The notes below the pieces were generated by a model. That model did no database searches. It was given only the letters and a program-made list of their open reading frames with translations, and was not told the origin of the DNA. The position numbers and the translations under genes were made by a program. DNA of 64,000 nucleotides from Pelomonas sp036401055. Its GTDB lineage: Bacteria; Pseudomonadota; Gammaproteobacteria; Burkholderiales; Burkholderiaceae_C. Where the stretch lies: positions 18,167-82,166 of the forward strand of contig DASWWC010000214.1 in the NCBI GenBank assembly GCA_036401055.1, given 5' to 3'. Numbering within the stretch: position 1 is the stretch's first letter; each line of letters starts with the position of its first letter. Shown here one piece after another: positions 35,165 to 44,290 of the stretch.

Positions 35165-36349
35165 TCAGCGCCGGCGGGCTTCCAGCACGCTCAAGGACCC
35201 GCGCAGCGAGCGCAGGGCCTGCTCGGTGCGCGTCTCGCCGGGCGCGGGCAGCAGGCGCGCCTCGGGGTTGGCCAGCACGTCCTCGCGCAGCGTGAGGCCG
35301 GCGCGGGCGAACTGGGGCTTCAGCACCGCCGTGCGCTGGCGCAGCAGCTCGCGCGTGGCCTGGTAGGCGTGCTCGGCCAGGTGGCGGCGCTGGCGGTAGC
35401 TGAAGGTGTTGGCCAGGAAGAACTCGGCATCGCGCGGGTGCGGCTCGAACAGCAGGATGTCGGTCTGCGGATGGCTCAGTTCGTAGCCGCGCATGCCCAG
35501 CTCCAGCCGCGAGTGGATCAGCGAGCGGAAGGTCTGCGACAGCACCAGCGGCAGGCCGCCGTCCACCAGGCGGTGGATGCGCTGCTGGTCGTCGCGTGCC
35601 GCCGAGCGGCGGTCGCTGGCATAGGGCACCAGCGGGTTCAGGCAGATCAGCAGGTCCAGCCCGCGGTCCAGCAGCACGGAGGCGTGCAGGGTCTTCTTCA
35701 GCGCGCCGTCGACGAAGAAGCGTCCGTCGATCTCGACCGGCGGGAACAGGCCCGGCAGGGCCGCACTGGCCTGCACGGCGCGGGAGATGGGCACGTGGTC
35801 CCAGCCGGGCGCGCCGAAGGACACGGATTCGCCGCTGTCCAGGTCGGTGGCCACCAGCACCAGCGGGCGGCGCAGGCGGCGGAAGTCGTTGCTGCGGCCC
35901 GGCTGGGTCAGCACGCGGTTCAGCGCCTCGCCGAAGCGCTCGCTGCTGAGCATGCCGGTGGGAAGGGCCCGGCCCAGGCGCTCCAGCGTGGCCAGCTTGG
36001 AGCGCCCCTCCAGCAACACCTCGCGGGCACCGTCGGCCAGCAGGCCCGGCAGCAGCCGCAGGCGCTGGCCCAGTTCGGCCCAGGCCGGCTGCAGCAGCTC
36101 GGCGGGGTCGAAGCGATCCGGCGCTTCAGCGCTGTTCTCGATGAAGGCGGCGCACAGCTGGCGCGGCGTCATGCCGTTGGCCAGGCCGGCGGCGATGAAG
36201 CCGCCGGCGCTGACGCCGATGTAGCCATCGCAGGCGGTGAAGTCCAGGCCGTCGACGACCTCTTCCAAGGCGCAGAGGGCGCCAACTTCGTAGATGGCGC
36301 CCAGTGGGCCTCCGCCGGCCAGGGCCAGGCCTATCCTGGCTTGGCGCAT
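35165..36349 (-). CDS. Patatin-like phospholipase
   Basis: A 394-residue patatin-fold acyl hydrolase with a Ser-Asp dyad. It has the oxyanion loop LAGGGPLGAIYEVG, the nucleophile motif GVSAGG and the Asp motif FVDGALKKTL. It would cleave lipid or polymer esters in the cytoplasm; no signal peptide is seen. It lies 22 bases downstream of the phasin gene on the same strand, so a role at storage granules or in lipid turnover is possible. Confidence 0.88.
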   Translation of the reverse strand: MRQARIGLALAGGGPLGAIYEVGALCALEEVVDGLDFTACDGYIGVSAGGFIAAGLANGMTPRQLCAAFIENSAEAPDRFDPAELLQPAWAELGQRLRLLPGLLADGAREVLLEGRSKLATLERLGRALPTGMLSSERFGEALNRVLTQPGRSNDFRRLRRPLVLVATDLDSGESVSFGAPGWDHVPISRAVQASAALPGLFPPVEIDGRFFVDGALKKTLHASVLLDRGLDLLICLNPLVPYASDRRSAARDDQQRIHRLVDGGLPLVLSQTFRSLIHSRLELGMRGYELSHPQTDILLFEPHPRDAEFFLANTFSYRQRRHLAEHAYQATRELLRQRTAVLKPQFARAGLTLREDVLANPEARLLPAPGETRTEQALRSLRGSLSVLEARRR

Positions 36350-36371
36350 GGTCGTCAGGTGCTAGGAGCGA

Positions 36372-36989
36372 TCAGGCCGCGGGCGCGGCGGGCTTCTTGG
36401 CAGCCGGGGCCTTCTTGGCCGGAGCGGCCTTCTTCGCTGCAGGTTTGGCAGCAGGCTTGGCCGCCGCCTTCTTGGCGGGGGCGGCAGCGGGCTTGGCAGC
36501 CGGGTCCTTCTTGGCCGGAGCGGCCTTCTTCGCGGCGGCCTTCTTGGCCGGCTCGGCGCCGGTGGCCTTGGCCAGGGCGTCGATGCGCTTGATCAGCGCG
36601 TCGATGTCGCCCTTGGTGGGCACGCCCAGACCTTGCAGCGCCTTGGCCACGCGGGCTTCGAAGATGGATTCCAGCTTGTCCCAGTGCTGGCCGGCCTTGG
36701 CGCCGACGTCACCGGCCACGCCGCTGACCTTGCTGGCCACGGCGCTGAGCTTGTCCTCGGCGGCGGACTGGGTCTTCTTCTGCAGCTTCACGCCTTCGGC
36801 GACCAGCGCTTCGAAGACCTTGCCGCCCTCGCCCTGGGCCTTGGAGAAGGAGGCCAGACCGGCGGCCCAGATCTGCTGGGCGCTGTCCTTGATGTTCTGC
36901 GCCATCGCGCTGTCGAGCAGACCCGCCGGGAAGCCGGTGGCGGCGGCAGCCTTCTTCTTGTCAGCCATCTTCTGGAGCTTCTTGACCAT
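36372..36989 (-). CDS. PHA granule-associated phasin with histone-like Ala/Lys tail
   Basis: A 205-residue protein of the PhaF/PhaI phasin type. The N-terminal part (about 1-140) is an amphipathic phasin domain (MAQNIKDSAQQIWAAGLASF, VFEALVAEGVKLQKKTQ) that coats polyhydroxyalkanoate granules. The C-terminal part (about 145-205) is a histone H1-like run of AAAKKAAPAKK-type repeats that binds DNA and helps segregate granules. AAGGA precedes the ATG. The patatin gene follows on the same strand; the acyl reductase gene is divergent. Confidence 0.9.
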   Translation of the reverse strand: MVKKLQKMADKKKAAAATGFPAGLLDSAMAQNIKDSAQQIWAAGLASFSKAQGEGGKVFEALVAEGVKLQKKTQSAAEDKLSAVASKVSGVAGDVGAKAGQHWDKLESIFEARVAKALQGLGVPTKGDIDALIKRIDALAKATGAEPAKKAAAKKAAPAKKDPAAKPAAAPAKKAAAKPAAKPAAKKAAPAKKAPAAKKPAAPAA

Positions 36990-37162
36990 GGTTGTCCTTT
37001 CGAGTGTGCGAGTTCGCGGGAGTCACTTTAGCCGCCGCATGCCCCGTCGGCACGGGCGTTCCTAGTGGCAGCGCTCTATGCCCGGCCCCGGGAAAGTGCG
37101 CAGCGAAGGGGCTGCAGCCCTGGTGAAGAATCAGGCGAAACCCCCAAAGCAGGAGACTCCGC

Positions 37163-39151
37163 ATGCAGTATTTCGTCACTGGCGCCACCGGCTTCATCGG
37201 CAAGCGACTCGTCAAGAAGCTGCTGGCCCGGCGCGGCAGCACGGTCCACTTCCTGATGCGCGAGGAGAGCGCCGACAAGCTGCCCGGCCTGCTGGCCTAC
37301 TGGGGCGTCAGCAAGACCCGCGCGATTCCCGTCTACGGCGACCTGACGAGCAAGAAGCTGGGCGTGGCCAGCGACGTCATCAAGAGCCTGAAGGGCCAGA
37401 TCGACCACCTCTACCACCTGGCCGCCGTCTACGACCTGGGCGCCGACGAAGAGGCGCAGGTGGCCGTCAACATCGAGGGCACCCGCTCGATGGTGGAGTT
37501 CGCGCAGGCCATCGACGCGGGCCATGTGCACCATGTGTCCTCCATCGCCGCGGCCGGCCTGTACGAAGGCGTGTTCCGCGAGGACATGTTCGACGAGGCC
37601 GAGAACCTCGACCACCCGTACTTCATGACCAAGCACGAGAGCGAGAAGATCGTGCGCAAGGAATGCAGGAGGCCGTGGACGGTCTATCGCCCCGCGCTGG
37701 TGGTGGGCGACTCCACCACCGGCGAGATGGACAAGATCGACGGCCCGTACTACTTCTTCAAGCTGATCCAGCGCATGCGCCAGATCCTGCCGCCGTGGAT
37801 GCCCAGCGTGGGCCTGGAGGGCGGGCGCATCAACATCGTGCCGGTGGACTTCGTCGTCGACGCGCTGGACCACATCTCGCACAAGATCCACAAGAGCCAG
37901 GGCTGCTACCACCTCGTGGACCCCAAGGGCTACCGCGTCGGCGACGTGCTGGACATCTTCAGCAAGGCCGCGCATGCGCCCAAGATGAATCTGTTCATCA
38001 ACGCGGCGCTGATGGGCTTCATCCCCAAGAGCGTCAAGAAGGGGCTGATGGCGCTGGCGCCGGTGCGCCGCATCCGCAACGCGGTGATGAAGGACCTCGG
38101 CCTGCCCGAGGACATGTTCACCTTCATCAATTACCCGACGCGCTTCGACTGCCGCGACACCGAGGCCGTGCTGAAGGGCTCTGGCATCTCCTGCCCCGAC
38201 CTGAACGACTACGCGTGGCGGCTGTGGGACTACTGGGAGCGCCACCTGGACCCGGCGCTGTTCATCGACCGTTCGCTGAAGGGTGCGACCGGCGGCAAGG
38301 TGGTGCTGGTGACCGGCGGCTCGTCGGGCATCGGCCTGGCCGCGGCCATCAAGTTCGCCGAGGCCGGCGCCGTCACGCTGATCTGCGCGCGCGACCAGGC
38401 CAAGCTGGACGAGGCCGTCAAGGAGATCAAGGACAAGGCCGGCAAGCAGGCTCAGATCTACGCCTTCGCCTGCGACATCGCCGATGCGGAGGGCTGCGCC
38501 AATCTCATCGAGTGGTGCAACACCTTCGGCGGCGTCGACTTCCTCATCAACAACGCCGGCCGTTCCATCCGCCGTGCCGTGGAGAGCAGCTACGACCGCT
38601 TCCACGACTTCCAGCGCACGATGGACCTGAACTACTTCGGGTGCCTGCGCGTGACCATGGGCCTGCTGCCCGGCATGGCAGCCAAGAAGAAGGGCCACAT
38701 CGTCAACATCAGCTCCATCGGCGTGCTGACGAATGCGCCGCGCTTCTCGGCCTACGTTGCATCGAAGGCCGCGCTGGACGCGTGGACGCGCTGCGCGGCC
38801 AGCGAGTTCGCCGACACCGGCGTCACGTTCACGACCATCAACATGCCGCTGGTGCGCACGCCCATGATCGCGCCCACCAAGATCTACAACAACGTGCCCA
38901 CGCTGTCGCCGGAAGAGGCGGCGGACATGATCGCCGAGGCCTGCATCAACAAGCCGGTGCGCATCGCGACGCGCCTGGGCGTGTCGGGCGAGTTGCTGCA
39001 CGCCGCAGCGCCGCGCATCGCGCAGATCGTCATGAACACCTCGTTCCGCATGTTCCCGGACAGCGACGCGGCCAAGGGCGAGAAGGGTAAGGGTGGTTTG
39101 TCGCCCGAAGCGATCGCGCTGCAGCAGATGATGCGCGGCATCCACTTCTAA
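37163..39151 (+). CDS. Two-domain SDR protein, fatty acyl/aldehyde reductase-like
   Basis: A 662-residue fusion of two Rossmann domains. The N-terminal one (about 1-370) is a Male-sterility/NAD_binding_4 type reductase with VTGATGFIGKRLVKKLL and the YFMTKHESEK catalytic Tyr-Lys. The C-terminal one (about 375-640) is a classical SDR with VTGGSSGIGLAA, NNAG and SAYVASK. The same length and order are known in a Marinobacter-type fatty aldehyde/acyl-CoA reductase used for wax esters. Substrate assignment is inference. AGGAG precedes the ATG and a terminator follows. Confidence 0.85.
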   Translation: MQYFVTGATGFIGKRLVKKLLARRGSTVHFLMREESADKLPGLLAYWGVSKTRAIPVYGDLTSKKLGVASDVIKSLKGQIDHLYHLAAVYDLGADEEAQVAVNIEGTRSMVEFAQAIDAGHVHHVSSIAAAGLYEGVFREDMFDEAENLDHPYFMTKHESEKIVRKECRRPWTVYRPALVVGDSTTGEMDKIDGPYYFFKLIQRMRQILPPWMPSVGLEGGRINIVPVDFVVDALDHISHKIHKSQGCYHLVDPKGYRVGDVLDIFSKAAHAPKMNLFINAALMGFIPKSVKKGLMALAPVRRIRNAVMKDLGLPEDMFTFINYPTRFDCRDTEAVLKGSGISCPDLNDYAWRLWDYWERHLDPALFIDRSLKGATGGKVVLVTGGSSGIGLAAAIKFAEAGAVTLICARDQAKLDEAVKEIKDKAGKQAQIYAFACDIADAEGCANLIEWCNTFGGVDFLINNAGRSIRRAVESSYDRFHDFQRTMDLNYFGCLRVTMGLLPGMAAKKKGHIVNISSIGVLTNAPRFSAYVASKAALDAWTRCAASEFADTGVTFTTINMPLVRTPMIAPTKIYNNVPTLSPEEAADMIAEACINKPVRIATRLGVSGELLHAAAPRIAQIVMNTSFRMFPDSDAAKGEKGKGGLSPEAIALQQMMRGIHF

Positions 39152-39170
39152 AGTCGGACACTCTGCCCGG

Positions 39171-39193
39171 GCCCGGCCTTGGCCGGGCTTTTT
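39171..39193 (+). terminator. Rho-independent terminator after the two-domain reductase
   Basis: GCCCGGC pairs with GCCGGGC around CTTG and is followed directly by TTTTT, a compact plus-strand terminator. Confidence 0.88.
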
Positions 39194-39212
39194 CGTTCAG
39201 GGGACTGAAGAC

Positions 39213-39761
39213 ATGCTGAGAGGACAACGCGTCGGCCTGCGCTACGTGACCGAGGACGACCTGCCGGGGCTCAAGCACGCGGTGGGTGACCCGCAGGTGT
39301 CGGGGCCCTTCGTGGGCTCGCGCATGACGCCGCCCTACGTGATGGATCAGCGCTGGAAGGACAGCGGTTTCGCCAGCGAGGATGCCGAACGCCTGATGGT
39401 CTGCCACCTGATCGACGGCAGCGTCATCGGCAATGTGGTGCACTTCGCCGCGGCGCGCTACACGACGGCGCGCGAGATCGGCTGGACCATGACCGACATC
39501 GCCATGCGCGGCCAGGGCCTGGCCACCGAGGCCGCAGGGCTGCTGGTGGACTATCTGTTCGAGAACTGGCCGGTGAACCGGCTGTCCTGCGGCATGTCGG
39601 TGCACAACCACGCGTCGCGGCGCGTGGCGGAGAAGTGCGGCTTCAGGCACGAGGGTGTGCAGCGAGGCATCGTCTTCGTGGGCGGCGAGTATGTGGACTG
39701 CCATTCGCTGGCCTTGCTGCGCAGCGACTGGCTAGCGATGAAGGGCGGGACCCATGGCTGA
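39213..39761 (+). CDS. RimJ/RimL-type GNAT acetyltransferase
   Basis: A 182-residue acetyltransferase starting MLRGQRVGLRYVTEDDLPGL. It has the GWTMTDIAMRGQGLATEA acetyl-CoA loop and the VHNHASRRVAEKCGFRHEG segment of the RimJ/RimL branch, which acetylates protein N-termini or small amines. It overlaps the next gene by 8 bases. The target is unknown. Confidence 0.85.
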   Translation: MLRGQRVGLRYVTEDDLPGLKHAVGDPQVSGPFVGSRMTPPYVMDQRWKDSGFASEDAERLMVCHLIDGSVIGNVVHFAAARYTTAREIGWTMTDIAMRGQGLATEAAGLLVDYLFENWPVNRLSCGMSVHNHASRRVAEKCGFRHEGVQRGIVFVGGEYVDCHSLALLRSDWLAMKGGTHG

Positions 39762-40977
39762 GCGGGAGTTCGACCTCATCGTCTTCGGCGCCACCGGCTT
39801 CACGGGCCGGCTGGTGGCCGAGTACCTGCATCTCAGCGGCGCCGCCAGCGTGCGCTGGGCCATTGCAGGCCGCAGCCTGGACAAGCTCGCCAAGGTGCGC
39901 GACGAGTTGCACCTGTCGCCGTCCGTCGCGCTGCTGCAGGCCGACGCGACCGACGCGGCGGTGCTGAAGGCACTGGTGGCGCGCACGCGCTGCGTCATCA
40001 CGACGGTAGGCCCCTACCAGTTGCACGGCGAGCCGCTGGCGACCGCCTGCGCGGCGGGCGGTACCGACTATGTGGACCTCTGCGGTGAACCGCTGTGGAT
40101 GGTGCGCATGACGCCTAAGCTGACGCCGCTGGCGCACAAGAGCGGCGCGCGCATCGTGTTCTCCTGCGGCTTCGACTCCATCCCCTTCGACCTCGGCGTG
40201 GTCTACCTGCAGGCCGAGGCGCAGGCACGCTTCGGCGCGCCGCTGCCGGAGGTGCGGGGTCGCGTGGCCCGGCTCAAGGGCAGGTTCTCCGGCGGCACCT
40301 TCGCCAGCCTGATGGAAACCGTCGAGGCTGTGCGCCGCGATCCGGCGCTGGTCAAGCTGATGGTCAACCCCTTCGCGTTGGCCGATGGTTTCAAGGGCCC
40401 CAAGCAGCCGGCCGGGCAGGGGGCGGATTTCGACGACTGGGTCGACGCCTGGTGCGGCCCCTTCGTCATGGCCACCATCAACACGAAGAACATCCACCGC
40501 AGCAATGCGCTGCGTGGCCATCCCTGGGGGCGGGACTTCATCTACAGCGAGATGCTGCTGACCGGCAAGCCGGGGCAGGGCGACAAGGGCCGCAAGAAGG
40601 CGTTCGCACTGGCCCGCTTCACGAAGCTGCAGAACCTGGCGCTGGGTTTCGGGCCGACGCGCTTCCTGCTGCGGCGCTTCGTGCTGACCCAGCCGGGCGA
40701 CGGGCCGGACAAGGCGGCTCGCGAGGCCGGGCGCTACGAGGTCTGGTTCACCGGTCGGACCGACGACGGGCAGCAACTGCGCGCCGTCGTCAAGGGCGAC
40801 CGCGATCCCGGCTACGGCTCGACCTGCAAGCTCATCAGCGAGGCAGCCCTGTGCCTGCTGCAGGACGTGGGGCATGACGCGACGCCCGGCGGTGTCTGGA
40901 CGCCGGGCAGCGCCATGGGCCTGGCGCTGGTGCGGCGGCTGCAGGCGCGCGCGGGGCTGAGCTTCGAGATCGCATGA
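39754..40977 (+). CDS. Saccharopine dehydrogenase-like / trans-acting enoyl reductase family protein
   Basis: A 407-residue NAD(P)-dependent protein. The N-terminal Rossmann motif is DLIVFGATGFTGRLVAEYL, followed by TTVGPYQLHGEPLATACAAGGTDYVDLCGE and FSCGFDSIPFDLGV, as in the mycobacterial trans-acting enoyl reductase family. These reduce enoyl intermediates in complex lipid synthesis, but most members are uncharacterised. It overlaps the GNAT gene upstream and the LysR gene downstream, forming one transcript. Confidence 0.82.
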   Translation: MAEREFDLIVFGATGFTGRLVAEYLHLSGAASVRWAIAGRSLDKLAKVRDELHLSPSVALLQADATDAAVLKALVARTRCVITTVGPYQLHGEPLATACAAGGTDYVDLCGEPLWMVRMTPKLTPLAHKSGARIVFSCGFDSIPFDLGVVYLQAEAQARFGAPLPEVRGRVARLKGRFSGGTFASLMETVEAVRRDPALVKLMVNPFALADGFKGPKQPAGQGADFDDWVDAWCGPFVMATINTKNIHRSNALRGHPWGRDFIYSEMLLTGKPGQGDKGRKKAFALARFTKLQNLALGFGPTRFLLRRFVLTQPGDGPDKAAREAGRYEVWFTGRTDDGQQLRAVVKGDRDPGYGSTCKLISEAALCLLQDVGHDATPGGVWTPGSAMGLALVRRLQARAGLSFEIA

Positions 40978-41870
40978 GTGCCGGGGTGAAGACGCCCGCG
41001 CTGCAATGGGACGACCTGCGCATCGTGCTGGCCATCGCGGAATGCGGCACGCTGTCGGCGGCGGCGGTGCAGCTGAACGTCAGCCATCCCACCCTGTCGC
41101 GGCGGCTGCAGCGCATCGAGCGGCGCCTGGGCACGCGGCTGTTCGAGCGGCTGCCGGCGCTGCTGCGCCCTACCGAGGCGGGCGAGGAGGTCCGGCAACT
41201 GGCCCTGAGGCTGCGTGACGAGATCGGCGCACTCGAGCATCGCATCGGCGGACGCGACGCCGGCGCTGACGGCACGGTCAGGCTGACCGCTCCCGATGCG
41301 GTGGCCGAGTACCTGCTGCCCGGCATGCTGGCCGCCATCTGCCGCAACCAACCGGGGCTGCAACTGGACCTGCTGGTGTCCAACCAGCTGGTGTCGCTGG
41401 CGCAGCGTCAGGCGGACATTGCGCTGCGTGTCACCGGCAAGCCGGACGAGGCCCTGAGCGGTCGCCAGGTCGGAGCCGTGGCGATGGCGGTATATGCCGC
41501 GCGCGGCCTGGCTGCTGCCGAGCGCGCCGGCATGCCCTGGGTTGGCTTCGACGCGGCACTGGCCTGCAGCGGCCCCGGCGCGTGGATGGCCGCCCATGTG
41601 CCCGAGGACAGCATCCGCTTGCGTGCGAACACGCTGCTCGGCGCCGCTCAGGCGGTGCGGGCGGGCATAGGTTGCGGCGTGCTGCCCTGCTTCGTCGGCG
41701 GCGCGCTGCCCGACCTGGTGCGCCTGGGCGAGCCGCTGCCCGGCCTGACCCAGCCTTTGTGGATGCTGATGCACCCCGACATGGCCCGGCTGCCGCGCGT
41801 GAGGCGGGCCAGCGAGGCGCTGGCCGAGCAGTTGCGTGATGCGGCGCCGCGGCTGGGCGGCCAGGGCTAG
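40974..41870 (+). CDS. LysR-family transcriptional regulator
   Basis: A 298-residue LysR protein. The winged helix-turn-helix is in RIVLAIAECGTLSAAAVQLNVSHPTLSRRLQRIERRL (about 17-53), followed by an effector-binding domain. Its ATG overlaps the upstream stop, so unlike most LysR genes it is not divergent from its presumed target. It meets the GST gene tail to tail, the two stop codons sharing bases 41867-41870. Confidence 0.88.
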   Translation: MSAGVKTPALQWDDLRIVLAIAECGTLSAAAVQLNVSHPTLSRRLQRIERRLGTRLFERLPALLRPTEAGEEVRQLALRLRDEIGALEHRIGGRDAGADGTVRLTAPDAVAEYLLPGMLAAICRNQPGLQLDLLVSNQLVSLAQRQADIALRVTGKPDEALSGRQVGAVAMAVYAARGLAAAERAGMPWVGFDAALACSGPGAWMAAHVPEDSIRLRANTLLGAAQAVRAGIGCGVLPCFVGGALPDLVRLGEPLPGLTQPLWMLMHPDMARLPRVRRASEALAEQLRDAAPRLGGQG

Positions 41871-42526
41871 ATCAGGCTGGACAGCCGCGAGCCGCGCGTG
41901 GCCAGGTAGTGGCGAAAGCGCTGGCCGTAGTCGCTCGCGACGGCCTGCCGCACGCTGGGGCGTGCCGCCAGCGAGCGGCGGTAGGCCGGCACCCGTGCCA
42001 GCCCGTCGAACACGCCGAAGTCGCCGATTTGGTCAAAGCTGTCGAACAGGCGGAACAGCGGCGCGAATGCGGCGTCGACGAGTCCGAACTCCGCGCCGTC
42101 GAAGTAGGGCCCGCCGCCGAGCTGGCCTTCCAGTGTCTTGAAGCGTGCCGCCAGGTCGGCGCACTTGCGCTCGAACGACGCGGCGTCGGGGGCCGAATAG
42201 AAGGCGAACACGTCGCCGACGACGGCCGACGCGAACTCGACCCAGGCGCGCTGCCGGGCGCGCGCGGCAGGCTCGGTGGGCAGCAGGGGAATGGCGGGCG
42301 CGACCTCCTCGATGTACTCGCAGATCACGGCCGACTCGAAGACGACGGCATCGCCGTGGCGCAGTACCGGCACCTTGCCCAGCGGCGAGAGTTGGTGGAA
42401 CCAAGCCGGCTTGTCGGCCAGCTCGATGTAGGTGCGCTCGAAGGCGAGGCTCTTCTCGCCGAGCTGGATGGCGGCGCGTTGGGTGTAGGGGCAGAGGTGG
42501 TTGCTGATCAGCTCGAAGGCGGGCAT
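41867..42526 (-). CDS. Glutathione S-transferase family protein
   Basis: A 219-residue GST. The N-terminal thioredoxin-like domain has SNHLCPYTQRAAIQL (a CPYT active-site motif), the cis-Pro GKVPVL and the FESAVICEYIEE glutathione contact; the helical C-terminal domain follows. The CPYT motif suggests an omega/Beta-like class with a cysteine nucleophile. I chose the ATG at 42526; a GTG at 42556 would add ten residues. Confidence 0.88.
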   Translation of the reverse strand: MPAFELISNHLCPYTQRAAIQLGEKSLAFERTYIELADKPAWFHQLSPLGKVPVLRHGDAVVFESAVICEYIEEVAPAIPLLPTEPAARARQRAWVEFASAVVGDVFAFYSAPDAASFERKCADLAARFKTLEGQLGGGPYFDGAEFGLVDAAFAPLFRLFDSFDQIGDFGVFDGLARVPAYRRSLAARPSVRQAVASDYGQRFRHYLATRGSRLSSLI

Positions 42527-42629
42527 GGCGGGGTCGGTGGTGAAGTGAGGCTCCACGGTAGGCCGGCATGCCGCGTCACGCCATTGCGCAGATATTCAGG
42601 CCGCTGTGCAGAAATGTTCAGCCGTCCGC

Positions 42630-43094
42630 TCAGCCGCGCCGTATCAGCGCCGCATAGCAGCCGCGTCGCGCGTAGTGCGCATGCACATAGGCCACGTCCG
42701 GCCGGGCCAGCAGCCGCTCGATGAGCGCCTTGACCGCGTCACCTTCGGCGATGTCCGCATCGACCATCATGTGCCGCTCGTCGAAGGCGCGCAGCGACAT
42801 CAGGCTGCGCAGCATGACGGGCAGCTGGTCGACCGCATCGAAGCTCGTGTCGGCATGCTCGCGCACGAAGACGGCATGGCGCGAGCGGTAGGGGGTGTCG
42901 GCGGACTGGTGTTCGTGGTTGACGAGCAGCACGGTCTCGCCGGGGCGGGCCAGCCGCAGTTCGATGCGGTCAGGGAATCGGTCCTGTTCGCCCGCGATCA
43001 GGCGCTGCGCGCCGTGGCGTGCAAGGTCGGCGTCGCTGAGACCGAACAGGTGGGCAAAGGCTTGGGCGGGCAGCCCGGTGATGCGGTAGGACAT
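42630..43094 (-). CDS. DUF1203 domain protein
   Basis: A 154-residue protein with the DUF1203 pattern: MSYRITGLPAQAFAHLFGLS, PGETVLLVNHEHQ, TPYRSRHAVFVRE and MMVDADIAEGDAV. No biochemical role is known for the family. GGAGC precedes the ATG. It is flanked by the GST gene and a second unknown gene on the same strand with gaps of about 75 to 100 bases. Confidence 0.85.
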   Translation of the reverse strand: MSYRITGLPAQAFAHLFGLSDADLARHGAQRLIAGEQDRFPDRIELRLARPGETVLLVNHEHQSADTPYRSRHAVFVREHADTSFDAVDQLPVMLRSLMSLRAFDERHMMVDADIAEGDAVKALIERLLARPDVAYVHAHYARRGCYAALIRRG

Positions 43095-43170
43095 GGGAGC
43101 TCCGTTGAAGGGATGCCCCGGATTCTTCGCAGCCGGCCGGCCCGTGTCTGGCCGCTATCGGACCTGGAGT

Positions 43171-43662
43171 TCAGTCCCGCCCGGCCGGCCGCTCGAAGCC
43201 GTTGTCCACCCAGGCCTCGACCGCCGACTGGCTGAAGCGGAAGTTGGCCGCCACCTTGACCTGGGCCAGTTGCTCGCCCGCTGCGTCGTGCGCGCGCAGC
43301 CAGGCGAACGGGTCCTCCTCAGCGGGCACGATCTCCAGCGTGACCTTGATCCAGTTGCCGTCGCGGGCGACGTGCAAGGCCTTGTTCAGCTGCGCATGCA
43401 ACTGCTGCTCGTGGCGGCGGATGACCTCGGAGGCCGTCTTGACCAGCGTGTTGAAGGCACTGGTGTCCAGCGGCTTGGGGTTCTTCTTGTCGCGGCCCAT
43501 GGTCCAGGGGCCGACGAGGGCCGGCTCGCTTTCGCCGGCCTTGAACATCGCGACGGCCCAGCCCTCGTCGTCCTCGTTCTTGATGACCTGGGCCGTCCAG
43601 CCGTTGTCGCGCCACAGGCGGGGTTCGTGCAGGGGCTCGTCGAGGTCGGCGGTGTCGGACAT
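43171..43662 (-). CDS. Conserved-looking hypothetical protein
   Basis: A 163-residue soluble protein with no recognised domain. It is rich in charged residues and Trp (LWRDNGWTAQVIKNEDDEGW, VGPWTMGRDKKNPKPLD) and has a central helix LVKTASEVIRRHEQQLHAQL. Codon use matches the neighbours, which supports a real gene. It lies 63 bases upstream of the glycine-zipper lipoprotein stop region on the same strand. Confidence 0.65.
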   Translation of the reverse strand: MSDTADLDEPLHEPRLWRDNGWTAQVIKNEDDEGWAVAMFKAGESEPALVGPWTMGRDKKNPKPLDTSAFNTLVKTASEVIRRHEQQLHAQLNKALHVARDGNWIKVTLEIVPAEEDPFAWLRAHDAAGEQLAQVKVAANFRFSQSAVEAWVDNGFERPAGRD

Positions 43663-43725
43663 GGAAACAAAAATGGCGGGACAGGGCCCGCCATTGTCGG
43701 TGCGCGAGAAGCGCGTGTCGGCGCG

Positions 43726-44217
43726 TCAGCTGGCGGTCGCCGAAGCGGCCGGCTGGACGGCCGGTGCGCGGGTGATGCGGGTCTTGCCGCCGGTCGTCAC
43801 GAGGACGACGGGGTCGCCGGCGTTGAAGCTCTCGGTGCCCTTGGCCTGCACGATGGAACGGCGCTCGCCGTTGCGCAGCTGCACGATGATTTCAAGCGCC
43901 TCCTCGCGCGTGGCCGAGCGCTCGATGGCATTGCCGATGACCGCACCGGCCACGGCCCCCAGCACGCCGACGATCTGTCCTTCGCGTCGGCCGCCCACCG
44001 TGCTGCCGGCAATGGCACCGGTCACACCGCCGGCAACGCCGCCGATGCCGCTCTGCGAGCCGTCCACGACGACGGGGCGAGACGACAGCACGGTCGCGTC
44101 CTGCACTTGCGACAGGCGCTGCGCGTCGCCGCGCTGGACCACGTCGGGGCTGGTCGTGGAGCAGGCAGAGAGCGCCAGCGCCGCCGCCAGGGTGAGGGAA
44201 GTCATGAGCTTGGACAT
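43726..44217 (-). CDS. Glycine-zipper outer-membrane lipoprotein (SlyB-like)
   Basis: A 163-residue lipoprotein. The signal peptide ends in the lipobox LSAC (lipidated Cys near residue 19). A glycine-zipper hairpin follows (GGVAGGVTGAIAGSTVGG and GVLGAVAGAVIGNAIE), then a C-terminal domain with VVLVTTGGKTRI. SlyB/Pcp-type proteins stabilise the outer membrane. AAGGAG sets the ATG at 44217. Confidence 0.88.
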   Translation of the reverse strand: MSKLMTSLTLAAALALSACSTTSPDVVQRGDAQRLSQVQDATVLSSRPVVVDGSQSGIGGVAGGVTGAIAGSTVGGRREGQIVGVLGAVAGAVIGNAIERSATREEALEIIVQLRNGERRSIVQAKGTESFNAGDPVVLVTTGGKTRITRAPAVQPAASATAS

Positions 44218-44290
44218 TCGAGTAACTCCTTGGGCAAGACAGCCGCCCAACGTGTCGAATTGTCCCGCCGTTGACGGCCTGAGGCCGCGA

